DNA of 31,527 nucleotides from Saccoglossus kowalevskii (lineage: Eukaryota > Hemichordata > Enteropneusta > Harrimaniidae): positions 66,151 through 97,677 of the forward strand of contig NW_003113962.1 of the NCBI RefSeq assembly GCF_000003605.2. Direction: 5' to 3'. Below the pieces are notes generated by a model. That model saw only the letters and a program-made list of their open reading frames with translations, made no database searches and had not been told where the DNA came from. Made by a program: the position numbers and the translations under genes. Below are positions 24,401 through 31,527 of the stretch, in pieces (the first letter of the stretch is position 1; each line of letters opens with the position of its first letter).

Positions 24401-27247
24401 TCCCTGTTAGTTACCGAATTTAAGATATATAGTTTTGTTTAATATAGCTGTAATATAAACATGTCAGGAATATGATTATGATGATTGTTTAACATTTAAA
24501 TGATTGACATTTGTATCTGATCGTTAAACAGTAATGAGAGATATTGCTCTGGAACAGCATTTATAATTAAAACAAAATCAGCTATTTTGAATACATGTAT
24601 AATGAATATATAAAATTTGAACATAGTCTGTCAAAGCATGTCAGAGATATTGCTCTAGAAGCCCATTCATTAAAACAAAATGACCACTAGTCAGCCATTC
24701 TGAATTCGATCTAAAAAATAAAATATTGTGCATCAGGAACCTGTAATGCCTAATGTATGTACCATGTTTGAACGAAATCCATCCAGAAATGCCAGAAATG
24801 CTTGATATTTGATGATTTTTTAGCACAAAAATGGCCACCATTTGGCCTTTTTTAATAGGATCGTCAAACCAATATATCTGTATATCTATGACATGATGTA
24901 TATTGAATATTTAAAATTTGGTTTGATTGAAAAAGTAAAAAGCCTGACATCATAACCAAATTAGGTGGCATGGTAAACCATTGATACAACCTTGATTAAA
25001 TTCTCTGAAAAACAATACCACTATTGTTGTGAATTATTTATCAAGCTGTGGATAATTTCAGAAATGTATTCCTATTAATTCTAATTTACACATATAATAT
25101 AATCAACACATACCTTTGGGTTTGTGGGCATGGATTGGTGATTTCTAAAAGTCCACAGACTCTATTTTTGACACCTTATCATGATGATTGATCAGCAAGA
25201 ATGTTAAAGGATCAAAGGTTTTGTGTTAATTGACACATATGTCTATCTGAGGTTATCCGCTGTGATCTCTATACCTGCTGGCAAAATGCATTCACTCTAT
25301 TGATACTAATTGCCCTCTCGGCACATGGTCTGATCACATCGCTATGTATATAAAATCGCTTGCCTGATTATAAGATGTTGAAAAGACGAATATATAGACA
25401 TCCCAGTGTGCTTCGGTCATCATTGTTTGGTCACATCCTTGCATGCATATAAGTGAAGTATTTAGCCATTTATTCTATTTATTGGGATATGCAGTATTTC
25501 TTGAAGGCTCATACAAATATGACTTATCATTGATTCACGGAAGGATGCTATTTGCATACAAATATGCAGCAATGTATAGTGATTGTGCAAATTAGAAAGT
25601 AATGCAAATATTCGTATTGAAGTTTCACCTGTAGTTTCAATCTCATTTTATTTACTGGTTATTTTACTTTTCAGTGAATATAATTCCCAGGAAGAGTGAT
25701 TGTCAGCACATGTATGCTGCCTTCGATTAATTTTAATGAACTCCACCAATTAAATTAACTTTCTAATCATACATTATAGTTGTACCATTTATAGAAGTGA
25801 TTGATGTTACCAGTAGTTTACATCTAAACCAATGATGGAACTCTTCAGCATACTGATACTTCTTTTCAATGTAATGAATACCTACATTGTATCTTGCCTA
25901 CAGTTCCCGGTATCTAATAGTTATGTGTCATATATATCTCCGGTTGGATACAAATCAAGTGCAGCACTGGTCTTGTCCCTTTTTGGCAAAACACACACCT
26001 CATATTTGAACATTTATATAGAGGTATTGTATATCAAAATATATATGTTGATATTTGATAGGAATTGTAGTTATAACTATTATGACTGTATCCTAAAAAA
26101 TTTTGAAAGTGTGACAGGGCCTTCAGAATGATTCAAAATATCCAGCTTTGTGGTATTCTACTTCTGATGTCAACAAGGAATATCCAAAACTCAATCTTCT
26201 TTTTCTTCTGACTTGCAGTAGAAGCCTACCGGTACTCATAAATAAGGATTTATTCTCTTACCAATTAATTGTACTCACAGGCAAAAGAAGGATATGACAA
26301 AATAGTTGGGAGTCACCAACATAATGTTTGAGAAAATAATAGTAGAGAGTGGCCATTTAAATAAACGTTTACAATTCAAATACAATTTAGTGCAAATTAC
26401 CCTGAGAAAGATGCATGTTTGTGGTATACATATCAGACACTTCAGACAGTTTTAAAGTAACCCTTCCTGCAAATATTTAATGATTCAACCCTTAATTAAT
26501 CACTAAATATAATTATTATGTATATCACGGAAATCAAGCAAATTGGATTGTTGAGGCAACACTGTTCATTAACATGCCATTTATTGATCAAATTTAGACC
26601 GCAGTTAACATGGGGAAATTTAATAGTAAATACTATAATTAAGTTACTTTAAACTTTGCAATTATGTGCTGCAATATACAGTATATGGTTTGTGATGATG
26701 CTTGCAAAGTGAGTGAAATTGCACGAGTTGATAGGTGTTGTCACTGCTATGATTGTGTATTATACATCTAATAATCATTTCACACAACACCATATTGTCT
26801 GAATATCTTAGAATTGCAACAGAAAACTATTTGATTATTTTTATCAGATTATTCTGAAAATGCCCATCATTGTTCATGGTTCCTTTACTTTATGTATGGT
26901 GTCTAAATAATATTAATCTTGATAATCATTGTGATTTGTTTTAGAGATATGAATTGAACACTGTTTCTCTTGAACTGCTGTCACATCTGATATATAATGA
27001 TAAAAAAATGATACAATTCAAAACCACAAAGAGTTGATTTATAAGATTTATTGGCAAACATCTAGTGATTGATTATTCTATAATTGTCTTCATCTTTTTC
27101 TCCATTTACTCCCAGTCTCACTCTATGAAATCAGCTCATTGGAATGGTAAGTGTGGGCTTTCAGAAACTGAACAACATGCATTTATTTTACATAGCTTAG
27201 TTGATGCCAATGAAGAAACCTTAAATGAAAGCATGGAAGATCTGTGA
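15330..27247 (+). CDS. pinocchio: Pinocchio-like Cys-rich protein
   Basis: Coding exons 15330-15441, 16020-16176, 17053-17182 and 27116-27247 join in phases 1, 2 and 0 and give exactly 176 residues plus TGA. The N-terminus is acidic (about 11-35). A charged helical stretch follows (57-86). The core has C88, C91-x2-C94, C104-S-E-C107-G-G-Y, C116-x2-C119-x3-C123 and W127-T-R-D130. The last exon continues S-H-S-M-K-S-A-H-W142-N-G-K-C146. The run C-x2-C-G-G-Y, R-x-C-x2-C-x-G-x-C, W-x-R-D, then S-H...W-x-G-x-C is what I recall of the insect protein pinocchio (olfaction-related by mutant phenotype). The paired CxxC motifs suggest zinc binding. Biochemical role is unknown. The N-terminus may extend into an earlier exon, since the frame is open upstream to 15294. 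Confidence 0.72.
16020..16176 (+). CDS. pinocchio: Pinocchio-like coding exon 2
   Basis: Acceptor GATGGCAG|G and donor TTCCAG|GTCAGT. It encodes residues 39-89, mostly a charged Gln-rich helix (QEYEKQCKDYTKQSLQELLQ), ending with C88. Its 3' end and donor belong to a 37-bp unit that is tandemly repeated just downstream. Confidence 0.7.
16162..16490 (+). repeat. 37-bp tandem triplication of an exon end and splice donor
   Basis: The unit TAATACATGTTCCAGGTCAG + TAATTGTAGATGATATA occurs at 16162-16198 (spanning the exon 2 donor), at about 16407-16443 and at about 16443-16479, followed by a partial unit. Copy 2 keeps CCAG|GTCAGT. Copy 3 has CCAA|GTCAGT. The 212-bp MITE lies between copies 1 and 2. 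Confidence 0.85.
16197..16408. mobile_element. 212-bp MITE inserted in the triplicated splice-donor repeat
   Basis: The ends are TACTGTAAAA and CTTTACAGTA, an inverted pair with TA at both borders, as in Tc1/mariner-type non-autonomous elements. The interior repeats ATTCACTGGGTTTTAAATT-like words in both orientations (for example AAATTAAAACCCAGTGAATA near the right end). It shares length, ends and internal words with 4655-4866. Removing it restores a contiguous tandem repeat, which marks it as an insertion. Confidence 0.75.
17053..17182 (+). CDS. pinocchio: Pinocchio-like coding exon 3 (CxxC core)
   Basis: Acceptor AATTTCAG|T and donor ATATG|GTAAGTG. Residues 90-133 carry seven Cys in four clusters, the G-C-S-E-C-G-G-Y signature and W-T-R-D-T-D-M. 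At 130 bp it is too short for a 60-codon ORF filter, so it was located by reading the frame across the splice. Confidence 0.78.
18368..18950 (+). mobile_element. Possible Tc1/IS630-type transposase relic
   Basis: Two peptide fragments resemble DDE transposases. MIFIDEVGCHL (near 18418-18450) is like the FIDE-x-G strand that carries the second catalytic acid. KKKSIMIWGML (near 18729-18761) is like the S-V-M-V-W-G block. Stops, frameshifts and a wider than usual spacing separate them. No terminal repeats were found. This is weak and could be coincidence. Confidence 0.25.
19206..19513. mobile_element. Decayed copy of the TACTGTA MITE family
   Basis: It begins TTACTGTAGAGA and ends with TATACAGTATA. 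Internal words AAAACCAGTGAATAATTA and TTTAAATTAGCATATTTAGC match the 16197 element. It is longer than 212 bp, so it is probably interrupted or rearranged. A further fragment (ATTCACTGGGTTTTGATG) lies near 20030-20120. Confidence 0.45.
21984..22313. mobile_element. 330-bp hAT-like non-autonomous element
   Basis: The left end CAGGGGTCGAAATAC and right end ATTTCAATCCCTG are inverted repeats with few mismatches. CAGGG is typical of hAT termini. ACTAC directly flanks both ends (21979-21983 and 22314-22318), though hAT elements normally duplicate 8 bp. GTGCACACTGTGCATG-type words lie near both ends in opposite senses. There is no coding capacity. Confidence 0.6.
23793..23881. repeat. 35-bp tandem repeat, about 2.5 copies
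   Basis: AAACCAATAACAKATGACTT starts at 23793 and 23828, and AAACCAATAACAGATGAGTT at 23863, a constant 35-bp period. Confidence 0.8.
24537..24750. repeat. Diverged 106-bp tandem duplication
   Basis: GAGATATTGCTCTGGAAC at 24538 and GAGATATTGCTCTAGAAG at 24644 start two copies. Both continue with a CATT..ATTAAAACAAAAT segment and an AGYCATTYTGAAT-like segment. Confidence 0.65.
27116..27247 (+). CDS. pinocchio: Pinocchio-like terminal coding exon
   Basis: Acceptor TTTACTCCCAG|T, phase 0, exactly matching the donor at 17183. It begins SHSMKSAHWNGKCGLS, the expected continuation of the family core, and ends with an acidic tail E-S-M-E-D-L before TGA. The upstream open frame from 27065 is intronic. 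Confidence 0.75.
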   Translation, partial: SHSMKSAHWNGKCGLSETEQHAFILHSLVDANEETLNESMEDL

Positions 27248-27305
27248 TCTACTTTTTACAAAGATTCTGACATTAGTGGTAGAAGAAATATGAAATTATA
27301 TGTAC

Positions 27306-27311
27306 AATAAA
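27306..27311 (+). terminator. Polyadenylation signal AATAAA, pinocchio-like gene
   Basis: AATAAA lies 59 bp after the stop codon, a normal distance for a short 3' UTR. Confidence 0.6.
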
Positions 27312-28051
27312 AATCACAGATCTGAAGTAAAAAATACAGCATATACTGAAGGAAATAAATACTATTGTTGCATTGTTTTACGAGGCAAATAAATGCTACC
27401 AGTACAGTATTGGAAAAAAATAATACCGCATGACGTGGACATTATTACATCACAAGTAATTGAGTAAATACATGCTATTGGTTTCTTGTATGTGTGGGTA
27501 GATTTAACAAAATTTTACCCAATTCAATACACGCTATATTCTGTATTTCAGGTGGCTTATTTTCGTAACCTTTAACAATTTAAAAATTTAACACATTACA
27601 TTTTACTTTTATACTTAACATTATAATATTTTCTCTTTCTTTATTATTTCATTATTATTATTATACTTTGTTATACTTTTATTGCTACTGTACTGATAGA
27701 AATACTGTATTTTTAAGATGCAAAAAATATTATTATTATTTATTTCTGTTTATTGATATCTAATGATTCAGTGATGTTTATATTCTAGGATATTTATATT
27801 TTTGGCACAACCATGTTTATTTATGTTAACAGTATCCACAGCTTGCTGTGAAACAATGTAAATATAATAATAAGGTTTTACTGTGTCTGCTGAGTTTTGT
27901 GATTATACAATTAATATTTAATGACACATTTAAATTATTTTAACTATAATGAACACAGTGGCACAGGAGTGTATATTCTTATTAACTTCCCTATACATGT
28001 ATGCCTCTATTTGCGTATATAGCTTATATAATATAACAAAATCCCTCTAAG
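27312..28051. other. Intergenic, very A+T-rich
   Basis: No ORF, RNA or repeat family that I can support. A TATATAATATA tract near 28025-28035 could be a TATA-like element for the downstream candidate gene or mere composition. Confidence 0.5.
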
Positions 28052-28172
28052 GACTCCAAAAGACGATTCCAAATAAACATGAGTCTATGGTGTCTGGATA
28101 TACATATGCAAGTACATTCACTGACGTCACAAACGAGATGCAGAGTATATTTCTGCACACATTAAAGGCCAA
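28052..28172 (+). CDS. Unidentified gene, segment 1
   Basis: Acceptor-like CCCTCTAAG|GA and donor CCAA|GTAATT. About 39 open codons containing ESMVSGYTYASTFTDVTNEM. A perfect CRE palindrome TGACGTCA (about 28121-28128) lies inside. A stronger donor, CATG|GTAAGA, follows at 28183 but is behind an in-frame stop. Confidence 0.38.
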
Positions 28173-31125
28173 GTAATTTCATGGTAAGAACGACTTTCCC
28201 TGGGAACATCATGCAGATGAAAACTCCTGATATAAATTACTGGTACATTACAAACACTCAAAACTGGGTTTGATTTCACGATCACGGCTAATGCACATCT
28301 CCACTGCAGGCAGACACACAGAAATTAGTTATTGCATATGTGATTAGCTAATTATATAAATTAACTAATTATTACAACTTCACGTTTGTTCTGATTATTC
28401 ATTGTAGTACAGTTTTAATTTTCAAACAGATTTCAGTTCATAAATAGCTGATATGTATGTATATTTTTTTTATTATGTGGATTTTAATTTTGTGAATTAA
28501 AATACATTGCGACTAAATCAAAGTTGTTCAGTAAAACTGTTATAATAAAATACCTGATGCATGCTGTGTTGAGGACTCATTTTGCAACAGTTCTTATTTT
28601 GAAGAGAACTAAAAAAAACCTCTTAAGCCAGATGTTTCTAAAATTCTCAGGCTAATAATGTTATTATTTTGGCTTCAGACGAACAATAATCAAAGATGAA
28701 ACTATCTGTGACCCACTGCTTCAAACTGAACACAAAATTACGTGATATGATCTCGTTTTTAAAGTATATGCACATTAAGTGGCTCATTTGCATAATACTT
28801 TCTGGTTACATGAGGGAGAAGTGTACTCACGAATGAAGATGGCCAGAATTTATACATTTAGCAGTACGTTGTACCCCTGCTCATTACAAGGATGTAGACT
28901 TTTAACAAGTTTGAAGTTGCATGGAAGCTAATAAATGGCAACCATTTTATCAGTGTTGGAACGATTTTATTATGGTTGACAGGGATATGATGCCACGAGG
29001 AAGTATACCAGATACGCGTCACCATAGTCTCGACTAACTGATACACTAGAATATCATGTACTACTTATCCGTCTAGACTTTGCACGTATATGTACCACCA
29101 GAAAGTGACAGGTTGTGTGCTCATATGAAGTCTTAAATAAGGTATATTGAATGTAATCTAAGTTTGTAATTTGATTAATATTATCAGACAGAGGTCCTGC
29201 CCACCCCATTAAACAATTATTTCTGATAAAGTAAATCAATTAGTACGAATGTACGATACGATATTGCTAATAAGATTACCATATAATTATCAAGTGTAAC
29301 GTGTCCTAATTCTATGATACCAACCTAATTAACTCCATCTCCCATTATTAAGAAATGCAAATCACAAAGAAAGAACAGTGAAGCGATATTTACAAGATGG
29401 TACATTTTGATGCATAATAATTCCACTATAAGTCAAGTTCAGTTTATCGGGAAGATGTATAGTAAATGTAGCTTCTCGAACAGTTTGTTTGTCGCTGTCT
29501 TTCTGAACACGTTGGCGTATACTCCCAGTAACTCTGAGTGACCCGGATGTTCGTCCCTGCAATTCTTTGATTTAACAACGATTGAAAGATGTAGGTTTGA
29601 ACTTGCCTGCTTTGTCAAGAAAGTGAATTCATCACGACCAATCATACTTGTTGACTATAAGGAGGAAATTCTGCAACAGATTAACCATATAAGTATTCTA
29701 AGGTATTTAGCAGAGTTTGGGTGTATATTTTACAACGTAATGTTGGCATCTCAGTGAGAACTAATTGTGCTCTTTGGTCGTAATTAAAGTACAAAGAAAT
29801 AAACATTTTAATTTCACATTCAGATATGCAGAACTGTCCATTGATGACCCTAAATTTAATGATTATATTCAACTGGTCAATCCAGGTGAGCTTATTAATC
29901 AATCTGTGTATTACATTTGACGGTAAGGGTCAATCTTCTACCAGACAATATGACAAACTAGATGCAATTCAATATAATCTTCATCAATTTTCTATTATTT
30001 ACCGCAATATCTTCTACCTACTGGGTAGCAGCTCATACGCTATTATGTTATGGCCTGTAGTACATATGCAAACATTTTTAAAGAGATATTGTTTCCATTT
30101 GTCCAAATTACTAAACCAGGGTTTGTAGAGAATGTTTTAAGCATGCTTCCATATGAAATATTTACTGAACCATACAACGCTATTAGTGACAAGATATTAT
30201 GTGTATGGTAGTGTATAGTTAGGTTATTTCTGTGTAGACACAGAGAGCCATTTTCGGTTTAAAAAAATTGAACCAAATAATAAACATATTCATTGATATT
30301 TGTTGATATACAATGAGCTTAAATGTGTGATTAAATGATGATCTCACATGACACTAATGTCACTTGTCAGATATAGACCTTACCGAAACCATAATAAGAA
30401 TATATATGAATATATGGCGGTTGCACCACGTGGAGCAGAATGTGCCCACTTGTTTCGAGACAACTTATTCATATCAGAGGTCAATGTATCTTTTTTTTAA
30501 TTATTTGTCTAATGTATATTCTGTGATGTCTTTGTCAGTTGTATATTTTTCTGCAGTGGATTGTTTGCCAGTCATTTGTATTCGTGGACATGTAAATTCT
30601 TCGAAAGTGTTGTTATTTTACATGTAAATTAGTGCTCAACACTCGTACACATCTGCCTTAAATCTGACACTGTCTAATCATAAATGCTGTTCCCATAACA
30701 CAAGGTGCTTTCCCAAAATATATGATGCATTTAATGCTTATTCGCCAAAATATGTCCATAAGTATTTATTACAATTATTCTATATTCAGTATATCCAAGC
30801 TGCTGCATTTAACCACCAAATTTGTCAAATCTTAAATGCTCAATGAAATGAAACAATTCAGTCAGTTGAAAATGCACGATATATATATTTTCTAACACGG
30901 TATGCTGTCAGTTAATTTGCTGACAGTACGATATGGAAGAGAGCATTGTTGTGGCATGTAATTTAGTCTACAATAGATAACTAATTAAGGTCTATATATT
31001 CATATAGTTTAATCCTAGTAACGCTGTCCAGTCACCTCGTTTTAAACCCACCAAGACTTTCTGTTTATTATTCTTTACAGGAAGGTCAGACTAAGCTGTC
31101 TTACATGTTTAATGTTCTCCAATAA
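28052..31125 (+). CDS. Unidentified multi-exon gene candidate, 3' part
   Basis: Exon-like segments 28052-28172, 29824-29885, 30120-about 30202, 30371-30479 and 31081-31125 each have splice-like borders and coding-like codons. Segments 1-2 join in phase 2 and 2-3 in phase 1. Segments 4-5 join in phase 0 and end at TAA. The 3-4 junction does not work in phase: the only phase-2 donor (30208) creates TGA. Segment 3 may instead read through to TAG at 30208-30210, with AATAAA at 30279, as a separate 3' end. The peptide shows no signal sequence, membrane segment or motif that I recognise. A 5' part could be missing; alternatively the ATG at 28088 may start it. It could be a real gene, a pseudogene, or in part chance. 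Confidence 0.4.
29362..29556 (-). CDS. Possible minus-strand terminal exon, unidentified
   Basis: On the minus strand an acceptor AGAATTGCAG|G opens a 64-codon frame to TGA at 29362-29364. It contains VREATFTIHLPDKLNLTYSG and has a high share of purine-first codons. The region is GC-richer than its surroundings. Other frames on both strands are also open for 35-45 codons, so coding status is doubtful. I do not recognise the protein. Confidence 0.28.
   Translation of the reverse strand, partial: GRTSGSLRVTGSIRQRVQKDSDKQTVREATFTIHLPDKLNLTYSGIIMHQNVPSCKYRFTVLSL
29824..29885 (+). CDS. Unidentified gene, segment 2
   Basis: Acceptor TTTCACATTCAG|A and donor ATCCAG|GTGAGC. The frame YAELSIDDPKFNDYIQLVNP is strongly protein-like. 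An alternative frame (from ATG 29826) is also open but hydrophobic and less coding-like. Confidence 0.42.
30120..30202 (+). CDS. Unidentified gene, segment 3
   Basis: Acceptor CTAAACCAG|GG continues segment 2 in phase as GFVENVLSMLPYEIFTEPYN followed by A-I-S-D-K-I-L-C. Candidate donors are 30201, 30203 and 30208. None gives an open join to segment 4 in the best frame. Without splicing the frame stops at TAG (30208-30210). Confidence 0.38.
30371..30479 (+). CDS. Unidentified gene, segment 4
   Basis: Acceptor CACTTGTCAG|A and donor CAGAG|GTCAAT. The frame contains NIYEYMAVAPRGAECAHLFR and ends D-N-L-F-I-S-E. It is rich in purine-first codons, unlike the flanking sequence. A second frame is open to 30627 but is less coding-like. 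Confidence 0.42.
31081..31125 (+). CDS. Unidentified gene, segment 5 (terminal)
   Basis: A strong polypyrimidine tract and acceptor TATTCTTTACAG|G lead into EGQTKLSYMFNVLQ and TAA. It joins segment 4 in phase 0. An AATAAA overlaps the stop (31121-31126) and another lies at 31323-31328, about 200 bp downstream. Confidence 0.42.
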   Translation, partial: EGQTKLSYMFNVLQ

Positions 31126-31184
31126 AATGCACTGATATCCATTTGATTCGTTGCTAACTCAAAATTACACGTTAATATTTAAAA

Positions 31185-31421
31185 TTGTCATTCTTATACA
31201 CCGGTCAAGTGATTGATAGCACGAGTAGCCAATTAGCGAGCATATACCAGCTTGCGATTTGTTGCATTAATGGCCAAAAATTCCACTGCAAACTAGACGC
31301 AGCTGGTGGTTTTATTTTAACCAATAAAGTCTTAAGGCATTTGTGGTCCTGGGCTTCTAACTGGCCAGTGTCAACAGATGATGGAATTGGAGATGATTTG
31401 TATATGGGGAAATTACGTTGA
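31185..31421 (+). CDS. Unassigned coding-like ORF near right edge
   Basis: An open frame with no ATG (the frame opens after a TAA near 31173) ends at TGA 31419-31421. Its second half, with K-L-D-A-A-G-G-F-I-L-T-N, then W-S-W-A-S-N-W and D-D-G-I-G-D-D-L-Y-M-G, loosely resembles the GG-A-G-F-I-L-S...DD-x-x-x-G region of GT31/fringe-type glycosyltransferases. It may be an exon with a non-obvious 5' border or a gene relic. Alternatively it is 3' UTR of the gene candidate to its left. Confidence 0.3.
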   Translation: MSFLYTGQVIDSTSSQLASIYQLAICCINGQKFHCKLDAAGGFILTNKVLRHLWSWASNWPVSTDDGIGDDLYMGKLR

Positions 31422-31527
31422 TCTGATCATATACTTAGAATTAGATTAAAACGTTTAGGGTGTATGTATCTATAACACCATGGACATCGGTAGTTGTTTC
31501 GGTCTATAAAAAGATGGCGTTTAGGAT

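Larger units (their letters stand above)
21305..24845. repeat. Dispersed AAATGGC..GCCATTTT palindrome family
   Basis: An imperfect palindrome such as AAATGGCCAACTGCCAGCCA + TTTTG (21495-21519) recurs in degraded form near 21330, 21625, 21765, 22757, 23170, 24680 and 24830. Weaker AAAATGGC copies lie near 19722 and 19981. In the 21.3-21.8 kb part the spacing is about 120-170 bp, suggesting the remains of a longer tandem unit. Confidence 0.5.
17183..27115 (+). other. 9.9-kb intron of the pinocchio-like gene
   Basis: The intron holds element relics and repeats (separate entries) and no exon that I can fit in phase. ORFs such as 20608-20856, 22768-22980, 23102-23383 and 25832-26131 have low-complexity translations, no splice context and no known motif. 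The segments 25000-27000 contain nothing I can support. Confidence 0.6.

Noticed and set aside
30364-30627. An 87-codon ORF in another frame of segment 4
   Set aside because: The alternative frame is more coding-like and joins the strong acceptor at 31080 in phase; this one ends in a run of hydrophobic residues.
1-31527. CRISPR arrays, rRNA, intact tRNA or prokaryotic-type operons
   Set aside because: None seen. The introns, polyadenylation signals and gene families show eukaryotic nuclear DNA.

Overview
The window looks like genomic DNA from an invertebrate animal. It is A+T-rich (roughly two-thirds by eye), genes are split by GT..AG introns, intergenic space is long, and there are many small inverted-repeat elements and minisatellites. 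The gene set (a DNER-like EGF receptor, an MKRN2OS homologue, a pinocchio-like Cys-rich protein) fits a marine invertebrate deuterostome such as a hemichordate, but the species is inference. All exon models below were built by reading splice sites and checking codon phase across every junction. No transcript or database evidence was available.

Layout. (1) Positions 88-3319, minus strand: the 5' half of a secreted or transmembrane multi-EGF gene resembling DNER (Delta/Notch-like EGF repeat). Three exons are present, and it continues past the left edge. (2) 3320-7852: a head-to-head intergenic region with a 212-bp inverted-repeat element and a more CpG-containing stretch near 6700-7850. (3) 7853-10286, plus strand: a complete four-exon MKRN2OS homologue (216 aa). 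Its third intron holds a 27-bp G-rich minisatellite. (4) 10287-15254: intergenic, with a candidate TIR element, an AT microsatellite plus 20-bp tandem repeat, an assembly gap (13747-13911) and a GC-richer probable promoter. (5) 15330-27247, plus strand: a pinocchio-like gene (176 aa, four coding exons). Its last exon lies across a 9.9-kb intron full of element relics. (6) 28052-31125, plus strand: a chain of exon-like segments for an unidentified gene, with one junction I cannot resolve. (7) The right edge holds an unassigned coding-like ORF.

The three confident genes do not form a pathway; they are neighbours, not an operon. The most interesting observations are: a conserved-looking His ... 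Asn-Cys motif pair in the MKRN2OS homologue that resembles circularly permuted papain-like (LRAT/PPPDE type) enzymes; a splice donor of the pinocchio-like gene that is tandemly triplicated and interrupted by a MITE; a minisatellite open in four reading frames; and the unidentified gene at the right end.
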